DNA of 64,000 nucleotides from Ascarosepion bandense (GCA_037127315.1 JBBBDQ010001154.1:651001-715000); one strand, 5' to 3'; positions 10,989-20,639 are shown, counted from the first letter of the stretch. The notes: generated by a model from the sequence alone, not told the origin. Program-made: numbers and translations.

Positions 10989-10993
10989 CCTAT
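10948..10993. repeat. (TA)n palindrome bounded by AGGGTCTA / TAGACCCT
   Basis: A TA array is flanked by an inverted 11-bp unique sequence (ATAGGGTCTAT / ATAGACCCTAT), so the whole 46 bp is a palindrome with non-repetitive arm ends. Confidence 0.85.
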
Positions 10994-11147
10994 CAGCCAT
11001 TTTTATTGTATGAAGCTTCTAGTTAATCAGATTTTAGAACAAGACAATCACACAGTCAATTTGAGGGGTAGAGGCTGATGTGGAATCAGAACTGGTATGC
11101 ATGGTGTGTGTGTGTGTCACAGTCTCCAAACAACCCTCCTGAAGTGT

Positions 11148-11278
11148 GTATATATATATATATATATATATCCCTTAGTAGTACAAACTAATGGATTAAC
11201 AGTCCACTGCTTGTAGTAATTTACTTTAAGAGTGTTCAATACTTAGTAGAGCTATATATATATATATATATATATATA
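11148..11278. repeat. Two (TA)n microsatellites (11148-11171, 11252-11278)
   Basis: Two TA arrays separated by about 80 bp of AT-rich sequence, part of a chain of arrays between 10.95 and 11.45 kb. Confidence 0.85.
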
Positions 11279-11311
11279 GTAATATTTTTATAAGTTTATA
11301 ATAAAACATAG

Positions 11312-11372
11312 TTTACTGCAACACAAAAGCCGTTGTTTTGGTACTATCTTATTAGCACCTCATCAGGCAGTG
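11312..11372 (-). ncRNA. Hammerhead ribozyme relic, core mutated
   Basis: On the minus strand CTGATGA (11366-11360) is followed by a 7-bp stem II GGTGCTA/TAGTACC with one G-U pair, but the expected GAAA reads AAAA and the U16.1 position reads C. These are changes at invariant positions, so it should be inactive. The flanks match, in opposite orientation, the relic at 15938-16035. Confidence 0.6.
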
Positions 11373-11401
11373 AAATATTTTTTCTGTTAAGAATCATATC
11401 T

Positions 11402-11402
11402 A

Positions 11403-11448
<46 letters not shown>
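11402..11448. repeat. (TA)n microsatellite
   Basis: Long TA run that forms the 5' boundary of the truncated LINE beginning at 11459. Confidence 0.9.
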
Positions 11449-11450
<2 letters not shown>

Positions 11451-11458
11451 CTCACCTA

Positions 11459-14355
11459 ATGACATTAACCCTCAATCTAGAATGCGATACCTGTGTCATA
11501 TTAATTAGTTGTTATGCTCCCACGTTAGACAGACCAGAGCCAGAGAAGAATGAATTTTACCAACAACTGAGAGAAATTGATGCAAATGTGCGACACAAGG
11601 ACAAATTTGTATTAATGGGTGATTTTAATGCTCGTGTGGGTGTGGATAGCGCATCATGGGGTGGTGTGTTGGTCGTATGAATGATAATGGTCTTCTTTTG
11701 TTGTCACTTTGTAGGGAGTTTAACCTGTGTATTACCAACACGATATTCCAACAGTAAAACTCTCACAAGACTACATGGATGCACCCTCGTTCAAGGGATT
11801 GGCACTTGCTTGACTACATCATCACCAAAAGACGTGACATTAAAGACTTTCATATCACTCGTTCATTCCATACAAGTTGCTATCTTTCTGACCATGCATT
11901 GCTCTGAAGTAAAACCACGTTGCATCTACAACACAGACAAATTCACGTCCTTCCATTAAAGAGCACTGGTCAACAAGCGGCACTGTCAGCCCACCTTCAT
12001 CATTCATTAGATTCTGTTGAAATAACTGATGATATTGAATCTTCATGGAAATCATTACGCGACGTAATTCACACATCTGCATTGGAAGTTCTGGGCTTAC
12101 CTATCTGTAAGAATCAGGACTGGTTTGATGATCAAAATGTTGAGGCACAGGATTTGATCAACGAGCTGCACAAGGCTCACAAAATCTGGATTGAGGATAA
12201 GAACTCCACATTAAAGAAGAAAGAGTACAATGCATGCAAAAGCCAGGTCCAGAAAACACTACGGCAGATGAAAGAGGCATGGTGGTCGTTATATGCCAAA
12301 TCAGTGCAAGAAGCATTTGATAGAAAGGACTCAAAAGCCTTTTATGAAGTTATTAAGAAAGTTTTTGGGCCACACGAGTCTGGTGTTTCTCCCATATTTG
12401 CAAGTGATGGCACACTGCTGACTGACAGAGCGGATATTTTGAATCGCTGGAAGGAGCATTTTGAAGCAGTTCTAAACAATGCTTCTATAACTGACGAAGA
12501 AATAATTTCATCTATCACTGAGCGACCTGAAATTCCTGAACTCTCTTTCCTTCCAGCGGTACATGAGGTTTTTGTTGCTATCAAGCAAATTTCTTCAGGC
12601 AAAAAATCTGGGGAAGACGCCTTACCTCTGAGGTTTTTAAGTACGGTGGTCAGAAACTGGTGAAGAAGTTGCATAGTCTCTTTGTGAAGATCTGGCTAAC
12701 TGGAAATATCCCTCAGGATTTCAAAGATGCACTAATTCAACACCTGTATAAAAACAGGGGCAATAGGAACATCTGTGACAACCATCGTGGCATCTCAATT
12801 TTATCAATTGCTGGGAAGATCTTAGCAAGGCTTATTCTCAACAGAATAATCAAACACATTGTTGACGATATCTATCCCGAATCTCAGTGCGGTTTCTGTG
12901 CTGGTCGAGGTACTGTCGATATGATCTTTTCCCTCTGCCAGGTTGCTGAGAAAGTCCGAGAGAAGAACGAGGAGCTGTATATAGTTTTCATTGACCTTAC
13001 AAAGGCCTTTGACACAGTCAACCGTGCAGCTCTCTGGAAGGTTTTGAAAAAGCTGGGAATACCCGACAACATACTGAATGTAATCATGTCTTTTCATGAT
13101 GGAATGAAGGCATCTGTTGTTTCAAATGGGGAGTCTTCAGAGCCTTTCAATGTGACAAATGGTACCAAACAGGGATGCGTAACGGCACCTGTGCTGTTTG
13201 TTTTGTTCTTTTCAGTTATGCTGAGGTATGCTTTTGCTGATATTGGTGCAGGCGTAGAATTCAAATTCAGAACAAGTGGTGGTCTCTTCAACCAGCAGCG
13301 TTTCAAAGTTAAGACTCTCATTCAACAAATTATCATTAGGGATCTTTTATTTGCAGATGATGCTGCACTCTGTGCACCCTCTCAGGAGGAAGTGCAACTG
13401 CTTGTAGATGGGTTTTCTGCTGCTTGCAAGGCTTATGGTCTGACAATCAGCATCAAGAAAACAGAGGTGATTCACCAACCTTGCCCCACACCAAAGCAAG
13501 TTCTGGGTGTAAAGCAGCGGCCACCAGTACACAGCTTTCCCGATATACCAATCCGAGTAGATGGTAAAGATCTGAAATATGTGAAAAACTTTACCTATCT
13601 TGGAAGTAAGGTTAACTGGAATGCTTCTCTTGATGATGAAATCATTAATCAAATTGCGAAAGCAACTAGTGCTTTTGGGAAACTGCGCCATCAGTTATGG
13701 GATGATAGGGGGATTAGCCTAAGGACTAAAGTACTTGTGTATAAAGCAGTTGTGGTAACGACACTGCTTTATGGATCGGAATCATGGACAGTCTATCATA
13801 ATCACATCCAGAAGCTTGATGTCTTCCACAAAAATTGCCTTAGAAGAATTTGTGGTCTTACCCTAGGCAATCGGATGTCTAATGTGGACCTGGTCACGCG
13901 CTGCGGTATTAGCGGAATTGAAATCTTTTTGATGCAATCACAGCTGTGTTGGGTAGGACATGTCTTAAGTATGGAAGATGACCGGATACCAAAGCAAATG
14001 ATGTATGGTGAGCTCAGCAGTAGACGGCAGAATGTGAGTAGACCTCTGCTTCGCTTTAAGGATAAGCTGAAAATGAATTTGACATGTACAAATATTCCTC
14101 ACCGTGATTTTGAACGAATTGCCTCAACAAAATGAATGGAGATCTGCCTGCCAGAGGGGCATCAAGCAGTTCTCTGAGACTGAGATTGACCAACTGTGTA
14201 TAAGACATGAAAGAACCAAAGCATCTGCAAGTGTCCCAGCCGATCATTCGTGCAATCTTCCTTCTTGCCTCCATTGTGGGCTTGTTTGCAAGTCTCTTGC
14301 AGGACTCAAATACCATTTACGATTGAGTAAGTGCAGGCATGCTACGTTGAATTGA
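11459..14355 (+). mobile_element. LINE with endonuclease, RT and zinc-finger remnants, 5'-truncated
   Basis: The most complete retroelement here. The element enters inside the endonuclease (GDFNARV, residues 54-60 of the first frame) and continues in another frame through TWMHPRSRDWHLLDYI and SDHALL (the SDH endonuclease motif at 11886-11894). A linker leads to the RT at 12660-14135, with FIDLTKAFDTV (residues 110-120), GTKQGCVTAP (168-177) and the catalytic FADD (231-234). The C-terminus at 14104-14355 has a Cys-Cys-His-type finger (CLHCGLVC...HLRLSKCRH). The copy is dead: frameshifts near 11665, 12626 and 14133, and in-frame stops TAA near 11755 and TGA near 11900. The catalytic FADD itself is intact. 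Clade is not assigned; the protein differs from LINE A and B. Confidence 0.88.
12660..14135 (+). pseudogene. LINE reverse transcriptase open frame (491 codons)
   Basis: The longest open frame in the window. It encodes RT fingers, palm and thumb and the post-RT region of the LINE at 11459-14355. The annotated Met is internal to the original protein: the preceding frame (11920-12663) reads into it across a 1-base shift near 12626, where SGEDALP continues as EVFKYGGQKLVKK. At the 3' end an A-run at 14129-14132 seems to have lost one base, which separates it from the zinc-finger tail (STK then NEWRSACQRG in the next frame). RT motifs A, B and C look intact, so the disruption is recent relative to other LINEs here. 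Confidence 0.88.
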
Positions 14356-14379
14356 ACAGTTGTCTAGATCTCATACGTC

Positions 14380-14439
14380 AAAATTAACAGGGGAGTCCAT
14401 CATATATATATATATATGATGGACTCCCCTGTTAATTTT
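14380..14439. repeat. Perfect 60-bp palindrome with TA core
   Basis: Each 30-nt arm reads AAAATTAACAGGGGAGTCCA and then a short CATCATA/TA core. All 30 pairs match. It lies right after the LINE stop region and right before a sequence shared with the PLE end at 25511. Confidence 0.95.
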
Positions 14440-14440
14440 T

Positions 14441-14505
14441 AGAACGGCTCATGATTAAACATAATAGACATTCATTGTCTCTTACATTTAATAGAATATG
14501 TCTAG

Positions 14506-14543
<38 letters not shown>
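14441..14543 (+). mobile_element. PLE 3' end fragment plus (TA)n
   Basis: The first about 58 bp (AGAACGGCTCATGATT..., ending TTTAATAGAATAT) matches 25511-25568, the 3' end of the PLE at 24.5-25.6 kb, with only about one difference. Both copies run into a TA array (here 14511-14543). Confidence 0.75.
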
Positions 14544-14549
<6 letters not shown>

Positions 14550-15239
14550 CTTAAAAACAACACAATTTTTACCAAATCTTGACAATTAAGGTGGGGGAAT
14601 TTCAGAGGGTTTGTATCAATGAATCAATAGAAAGCCAGATTATGATGGCTAGGAGAAATTTGATTGTAAGGGTAAGTGGGAGTGGGTAGAGAACTGAAAT
14701 GACTTTGAAACGTCAACATTTTCAGTGACGGGATGAAATAATTGAATGTATACATATATATCATCAGCATGTATTAAGAGATATCGTATGTTCTCGTGAA
14801 ATGGTTACAGGATTTTCTTTTATTTTTCGCTTTGTCATGTAAAAGTGACAGACAGGAAAGTTATTTTAAAAATACACTGCATGTCAAACATATGTAGTTG
14901 ACTTAGCGAGTGATCTGTCTGTTAAGCTGAAACAAATTATTATCAGAAGACGGGAGAATCAATAAATTCGTGCTAGTTGGTAGATTATACATTATCTAGT
15001 TATATTAGAAAAAATGAATTATACTTTAGGGAATATTTTAGACGTTGATGACAGACAGAAGTTACTTTGCTATGTTTGTTTTAGCAGGTTTAATAATTTG
15101 CAATTTTTCCTCTGAAAATAGAAAACATGACTCACTTAAAAATTTACAAGTTCTGTTTGTTTGGTTTTTTTTTTTTGGTTTTTTTAAAATAATTTTCATT
15201 TTACAGTAGGAGCTTTATTGGCTTCTTTTAATATTCAAT
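14544..15239. other. Intergenic, no gene recognised
   Basis: AT-rich sequence without coding potential or a repeat signature that I can identify. Confidence 0.5.
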
Positions 15240-15478
15240 AAAAATTTTAATGAATTTCAGGAATTTAAATGTAAGGTCAATAGACACCTTATCTCAGTAA
15301 CTTGTATCCATTCTCTCAAGCTCTTTTCTCCATATACTCCACCCCCATTCTCGGTATTATCATCCGTCTATTACCCTCCTCTTGACATTTCCTATAACTA
15401 AACCCTCTTTCTCATCACTTTCCCCTGCATAACAGTGGCAAATGCGTTGCTTGGGGTGAAATGATTAAAAAAAAAAAT
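15240..15478 (+). mobile_element. LINE family B 3' end fragment
   Basis: Contains the family B terminal segment 'gaatttaaatgtaaggtcaa' through 'cttggggtgaaatgatt' plus poly(A), closely resembling 6065-6330. Severely 5'-truncated, as is usual for LINE insertions. Confidence 0.7.
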
Positions 15479-15972
15479 CCAATAAGTAGAAAGTGATGTC
15501 CTATGTGAGGTAAGTCTTATTACAAGATGAGATGTGCAATGGCAGGTTTTTAAATGGTTCTTGGTAGAACTGATATGAAATTTTTTTATTGTAGGATTTT
15601 CATTGGTAAAAATCGATCGTAGGTAGAATATAGTTAGTTAGACATTTCTTTTGTAACGGACACTCAATAGGTTTTTTGACAATTGCAAGTATTGTTATTT
15701 TGATTGCTTAGGTTGTTTATATCTGTTCAAAATTTTATTGTTTTTAATGATCTTCTCAAGGTTATTCTTAGTATTTATCATCTGGTTAAATGAGGGTTTA
15801 TATTGAATGACGTTTCTCTTTCTGTTGTTCCTGTCTATCATGACATGGTTTTCTATTGGTTCATTGAGACAAACCCTTCAAAAATCCCCTACTTAATTGT
15901 CTGGATATGATAAAAATTGTTGTTTTTTAACCTTTCTATATATAATGATTCTTAACAGAAAAAAAAAAAATT

Positions 15973-16035
15973 CAGTGCCTGATGAGATGCTAATAAGATG
16001 GTACTGAAACATAACAGCTCTTATTATAAAAATAT
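15973..16035 (+). ncRNA. Hammerhead ribozyme relic
   Basis: CTGATGA (15979-15985) and GAAAC (16006-16010) are intact, but stem II (GATGCTA/TGGTACT) has one mismatch and several G-U pairs, and stem III is poorly paired. It is a diverged inverted copy of the relic at 11312-11372; their flanks (GATTCTTAACAGAAAAAA) match. Confidence 0.5.
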
Positions 16036-16045
16036 TTCTCTCACT

Positions 16046-16068
16046 CTTTATATATATATATATATATA
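16046..16068. repeat. (TA)n microsatellite
   Basis: TA array between the hammerhead relic and the foldback element. Confidence 0.85.
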
Positions 16069-16257
16069 AAAGACAGACACGTTATTCCATGGTTAAGCAG
16101 AGGTATAGGCCTATTTCAGGCAAACCATCATCAGCTTCTGTCTTTATTGTAAAGGTTCGTACAAAATCTTCTGTACAATAAAGATGGAAGCTGGTGATGA
16201 TTTGCCTGAAATAGGCCTATACTTCCGCTTAACCATGGAATAATGTGTCTGTTTTAA
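16068..16257. mobile_element. Foldback (MITE-like) element, 83-bp arms
   Basis: Left arm 16068-16150 and right arm 16175-16257 are reverse complements with roughly 90% identity, separated by a 24-nt loop. The arms include GGTATAGGCCTATTTCAGGC. There is no coding capacity. It is either a foldback DNA element or an inverted duplication of a repeat. Confidence 0.8.
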
Positions 16258-16387
16258 TTTTTACATATATTTGCTCTATATGTATTTATATACATATATA
16301 TTTAGAGTTCTCCTAAAGAGTTATTCTACCACTTTATGTACAGGACACTTCTTTGGATTCTCCGAAATCTACACCACATGTTATATA

Positions 16388-16500
16388 GTCATCTGCAGAC
16401 AGATCTGTTTCACTGTATCACAGCTCATCAGTACAGTTAGACATCTGATTGCTTTTAACCCAGGATTGAAACCCAACCGAAAGTTAGTGTTCTAATTCAT
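16388..16500 (-). mobile_element. tRNA-derived SINE, family B, truncated head
   Basis: On the minus strand a B-box-like GGGTTTCAATCCTGG (about 16460-16474) is followed by the same CTGATGAGCTGTGATACAG body and AGATCTGTCTGCAGATG end as the copies near 2.0 and 5.4 kb. The A-box half is missing. Confidence 0.65.
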
Positions 16501-17289
16501 TAATGAACGAGTGCGATAGATATATAAAAATTACACACACTACATAATAAGGCTGACAACATCCCCATTAGTGGAAAACATAGAAATAAACTTGACTCCA
16601 CAATTTACTTTGTCAACACCTGTTCATAACCAACCATTTCCAATGCCTGGGCCGGTAAGATGAATGACTTCAGCATGTTGTTAATGTTGGTGGCATTTCC
16701 CTCTAGGCATGAATAAATGCAGCAGAAAATTTGTGAATCAGAAAAATTAATGTTCCATGTCAACACGAGTGGGGGTGGAGTCAGAAATACTTGCTCTCAT
16801 ATTTCCTGAACTTCTGCTTGTTTGGGACTTTAACATTATTAACATTGCCAGATAACAGCTCTGATCTGGAGGTTCTCACCTGTCAGACACAAACCCTCGT
16901 ATGTCAATACACCTACGGCTATCTATGTGGATACATCTCTCCTTCCTTCACTCAAACACAGTATTTATTTTATTTTATTTATTTATTTTTTTTTTACTGT
17001 GGGTAGGATACATCTTTAAAAAAGAAACTCTGAAACCTAAAATAAATCAGTTTGTTTAATTCTAACTAGAATGCTGAATATGTTCTATAATGAATTCTCA
17101 GAAATATTATCTGTGGTCAGTCAGAATTTTAGTAAAGGTTTTTGCATTAGCATTGGTACGACATGAATCTTTTTTGTTTCTACATTAAGCACTTTTTAAC
17201 CAGTTTTCTGTAATTCATTTTCATGTTTTTTTTTCCCTGTTTTATAACCTTAAGTAGATGCATTCCTGGAATTCTTTCCATTCTTATGA
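16501..17289. other. Intergenic, possible LINE debris, no gene proven
   Basis: A plus frame at 16791-17006 starts near 'gggactttaacattatt', which faintly resembles a LINE endonuclease GDFN motif, but nothing else supports it. The rest is AT-rich without signature. Confidence 0.35.
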
Positions 17290-17605
17290 ACGTTCAGTCA
17301 GTTAAATGCCATACATAATACATGTTTGGGCAATCATGTCTCGAAAGAGACATGACTGACCGGGCAGAAGATTATCCCGCAGTAGGTAGCCATTACTTTC
17401 TGCAGTAGATTGGGTTCTATAGCTTTCGTTGGCAACCAATCTGTCCTGTTATTTAACCCAAAGCTGGAGGGAAGAGATGGATTATTTCCTTTTTTAAGGG
17501 TATTTGCATGTAAGCGAATGCAATGAATTCAACTTGAACTTGGGTTTCAGATTTCTCATTCTAAGCTGATATCCACTGCACCACAAATGCACACGTCCCA
17601 TTGAT
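17290..17605 (-). mobile_element. tRNA-derived SINE, family A (minus strand)
   Basis: Read on the minus strand, the head has an A box like TGGTGCAGTGGATATC and a degenerate B box (GGGTTTCA...), followed by the family A body (CCCTTGGGAAAGG-like, GGGTTCTATAGC, GGCAACC) and a TGACTGA-type tail. It includes the conserved CATGTCTC/GAGACATG hairpin at 17335-17355. Flanking CCATT...TGAAC sequences look like a diverged target duplication. Confidence 0.8.
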
Positions 17606-17742
17606 TGAACATTACTGTTATTTAATTAATTTTTTATATCTACATTGTAAATTTCCCTCTTCAGGTCGTTTAACATTTATTTGATTCTGATTTTAATGTC
17701 ATCAAATATTTTCTGTCTTTACTCTGATTCTTCCATTTGTCA

Positions 17743-18081
17743 GAAAAACTTGAGAAAATTAAAAAAAGAAAAAAAAAGTCAAAAACAAAACATTTCCAAT
17801 CAAGACCTGTGAATTCTTCAAAATGTATTGAAAAATTACAACAAATGCTTATGATAGAAACCAACATCAACAAATCAATTTCCCTGTTAAATGAAGATTT
17901 TGGAAATATGAATGAGGGAGGGTCATTTTTCTATTTTGTGGAAAGTTTGAATAAAACAAATGAATGGTGGCAGGTGAATTTTGATGCTATTCAACACATC
18001 AATTTTATTTGGCCTTATGATTTCATAAACTATGGAAAAGTAATAAAGGCTTTGCATGTCTACCGTACTGGAAAACAATGA
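17743..18081 (+). CDS. Putative terminal exon of an unidentified gene
   Basis: A 114-codon open frame (17737-18081) is preceded by a good acceptor, pyrimidine-rich with TTTGTCAG ending at 17742. Taken as an exon it encodes about 112 residues: a very basic stretch (KIKKRKKKSKTK), a Cys- and Gln-containing helix (KCIEKLQQML), then an aromatic-rich C-terminus with NEWWQVNF and INFIWPYDFINYGKV, and a TGA stop at 18079-18081. It has no transposon hallmark and is unusually long for such AT-rich DNA. I do not recognise the family. If real, the gene is on the plus strand and converges on the dynein gene. No upstream exon was found. It could be a chance frame. Confidence 0.4.
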   Translation, partial: EKLEKIKKRKKKSKTKHFQSRPVNSSKCIEKLQQMLMIETNINKSISLLNEDFGNMNEGGSFFYFVESLNKTNEWWQVNFDAIQHINFIWPYDFINYGKVIKALHVYRTGKQ

Positions 18082-18792
18082 ATTTTGGTATATTAATTGC
18101 TGTATCTACACATTCTGGAGCCCTAATGATATGTCAAAGAGCATCTAAAAAAAAAAAAAAGAAACAAACTTGGGAATGACATTAATGAAAATAGACAAAA
18201 CCAAAAGGAAAATGTTTCCACATCTGTTTTATAGAATTATTCTTTTAATAGATGAACCAAAATGGAACTATATTTAATTTGCATACGCCCCATACCCATA
18301 AATTGATAGAAGTAAATCTTCTACACATTTGGAAGCGTTTGCTTATTTAAAATTCAAAATAGATTTTTCTTACTTTGAGTGGGGAGGCTAAGTTAAATGA
18401 TACAAGCTGATGACAGGTGCTTCTTTAAAGAAATACGGTGTTTATTACAGAAATAGATCCTGATAAGCATCAACCAAGCTTAAACAAAAACATTGACTTA
18501 CATAATAATTTGTAGTGTTGAGGTTGTGTAATTATAGGCCTTCCCATGTGACATTCAAAATGGGACCAGACGTTTTCTATGGGTGGAAATATTATTCAGT
18601 GTTTCTATAGCAATGTTTTGAACGAATCCAGAGTGCTGACGTGTTATCCAGTTTTTCATTTCTGTTAACCAGAAGACAATGCTTCTAGACGTGGTGATTG
18701 CCAAACTGTATTTTTGTTCTCCAAAATAAAACCCATAGATAAAATATCCCTGCTATTTATTTATTTTATATTCCTTTTCATACCAGCCATTA
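18082..18792. other. Intergenic, no gene recognised
   Basis: AT-rich. It would be the 3' UTR and downstream flank if the frame ending at 18081 is an exon; poly(A) runs occur at 18147-18161. Confidence 0.4.
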
Positions 18793-18796
18793 GTCT

Positions 18797-19362
18797 AACC
18801 ATGTTAAGCAATGTTGGGCCTGGTCAGTACTTAGATGGGTGGCCGCTTGGGAATACCAGGTGCTGTAAGAGTTTAGTGACGGACGTGCATGCTTATGGCC
18901 ATATCACGTTGAATACACTGGTTCTCGTTCGGTCACCAAAGTTAAGCAACGTTGAGCCTGGTCAGTACTTAGATGGGTGGCTGCTTGGGAATACCAGGTG
19001 CTGTAAGCGTATAGTGACGGTTGTGCATTGTGGTGCAGTGGATATCGGCTCGGAAAGAGAAATCGGTGAGCCGAGTTCAAATTCCAGTTGAATACCCTGC
19101 ATTCACTTAAGCACTGGTACCCTTGGGAAAGGTATTAATCCATCCCTTCCCTCCAGTTATGGATTAAATAACAAGGGTAGGACTTGGGGACCCTGCCCTT
19201 AAAACAAATCCCAATGAATCTTGATACTCGAAAATAAAAAAAGTATTGCTAGACACATAACTTATATAAAAAAAACAATAAATTGTTGAAAGAAAAAAGG
19301 TATTACCAGCAATAAATGACCCATCGAGGTTGATATGCAATAAAAACAAAACAACCAACCAA
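18797..19362 (+). mobile_element. 5S-tRNA composite SINE with duplicated 5S head
   Basis: A partial 5S rRNA-like module (about 18797-18870, GTTAAGCAATGTTGGGCCTGG onward) plus a 20-bp linker is followed by a complete 118-bp 5S-like module (18891-19008: GCTTATGGCCATATCACGTT ... CCAGGTGCTGTAAGC). Then comes the same linker, a tRNA-like head with A box TGGTGCAGTGGATATC and B box GAGTTCAAATTCC (about 19030-19090), a body with TGGGAAAGGTATTAATCC, and a 3' part ending in ACCAACC repeats. The 5S parts keep box A- and C-like promoter sequences but carry substitutions, so they are SINE heads, not 5S genes. Confidence 0.88.
18891..19008 (+). repeat. 5S rRNA-like module (SINE head)
   Basis: 118 nt closely resembling eukaryotic 5S rRNA: the GTTAAGCAACGTTGAGCCTGG core, the TACTTAGATGGGTG segment and the GGGAATACCAGGTGCTGTAAGC 3' end. 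It is joined to a tRNA-like SINE and is not in a 5S array. Confidence 0.9.
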
Positions 19363-19975
19363 TCTCATTGTGCCTGCCCCATCTATTTTCCTTCCCTTTT
19401 GCTACATGTCCTGCTCACCCCCCCCATTTCTGTCAGTTAAGAACGGTTCTTTTACTGTCATTTCTTTTTTCTTGGATTCATGAGAACTGCTTTTTATCTA
19501 CATTGCTCTTTCACTAATATTTTTCTCTCTAATTCCATGTTTATTTTCAAGGGATTTTGTTTATTTGCACCTATACATCATACCTTCATTTGTTTCATAA
19601 TCTCTAATTTTATCCCAGCCACAAGTAAAATTTCTGGAGTTCTTCAAGTGTTTATGCTTTCTGATTTTTCTTGGGATGTTAAAATTTTTGCTGCCATTCT
19701 GTTCAAATTGTTTTTGTCTTGTCATTAAAGCTAATGTTATAACCCGGAAACGGTATAATCGCAAAGCATGACCTTTGTACAATCAAGCAAAAACTCGCGA
19801 CACTCTAAAACTCTTTAGTGAATGTCTCATGTAATGATATCCTGAAAAAAGTTAGAAATCATGAGAAAGAAAGTTAAAAACATTTCAAACTTTTTATTTA
19901 TTTAAAATAAATTAACTTTATAAATGTCGTTTGTCTGCATCATTTAAAACTAAAAACTCTTCAATTAAACATTTG
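19363..19975. other. Downstream flank of dynein gene, no gene seen
   Basis: T-rich, with opposed 82- and 73-codon frames around 19480-19782 that show no domain. No repeat was recognised. Confidence 0.4.
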
Positions 19976-19999
19976 ACAAGTTTCAAATTTTGTGTTCTC

Positions 20000-20005
20000 T
20001 TTATT
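20000..20005 (-). terminator. Candidate polyadenylation signal of dynein gene (AATAAA)
   Basis: AATAAA on the minus strand, about 105 nt past the dynein stop codon, implying a short 3' UTR (about 19980-20109). Inferred from position only. Confidence 0.55.
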
Positions 20006-20109
20006 TTAAAACTTTAGATGACATTGTGAACTTCCTGTCACCAAACTGGAATGGTTATAGATGTTAGTCTGCTTCTGTCAATATTTCAGGAAATTTTCTG
20101 GCAATGTTC

Positions 20110-20371
20110 TTAGTCGTCAGTCTGACAGAGTAAGGCTGTGCCTCGCTTTATCCAATGTTGAACAGGTTTGTTTGTGTCAAGCAGAATGGATAGTACAAAG
20201 TTTGTGGAATGACCAGTTGTTGACAGGGTGCCTTTCCTTTCGCTTGTCTTGTAGACGGGGCACTCGTAACGTCGATTATCTTCACCAATGGCATCTTTGT
20301 TGCTGGGTTTCAGCCAAATAATTGGCATTGCTTCCACCAGGATGCGAAGTAATTGGTCAGCCAATAATCCT
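20110..20371 (-). CDS. DNAH (3/7/12 group): Axonemal dynein heavy chain, last coding exon
   Basis: 262 nt, entered through an acceptor CTTCCTGTGCAG and ending with TAA at 20112-20110. It encodes 86 residues of the dynein heavy chain C-terminal domain, with MPIIWLKP, then CPVYKTSERKGTLSTTGHS and the terminal HWIKRGTALLCQTDD. Dynein heavy chains power axonemal beating: the C-terminal domain packs against the AAA ring of the motor. The end of the protein is intact and fits the single-headed inner-arm DNAH3/DNAH7/DNAH12 group; I cannot separate these paralogues. The first base completes a Glu codon split with the preceding exon (GA|A), which proves the junction to 21567-21658. Confidence 0.96.
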
Positions 20372-20639
20372 CTGCACAGGAAGGGGAAAAAAAAATAAAG
20401 AATTGGTCAGACGCTATATTTAAGGGAGGAACAAGTAGAAGTGCAGCAACGATAACAGAATGTCCTGATTGAGCTCGGATTGTAAAATTAAGTCAAAGAT
20501 TCTTTGATTTATTAAAAGATTTTGTGTATAGTTTCTCTTTGAATTTCGGGGTGGGGAACGGTGGGGTGGGGAAATGTTCATCTACATGCAGAGACTCTTG
20601 TTTGCTTCTTTGTTGTCAACGTCACAATATTTGTTCTTG

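Noticed and set aside
18398..18435. CTGATGA followed by GAAA at hammerhead-like distance
   Set aside because: The intervening sequence cannot form stem II, and there is no stem III.
18891..19008. Functional 5S rRNA gene
   Set aside because: It has substitutions relative to typical 5S, is fused to a tRNA-like SINE body with a repeat tail, and similar fused copies lie elsewhere. It is a SINE head.
19480..19782. Overlapping 82- and 73-codon frames on both strands
   Set aside because: No domain, low complexity and no splice or start context to support either.
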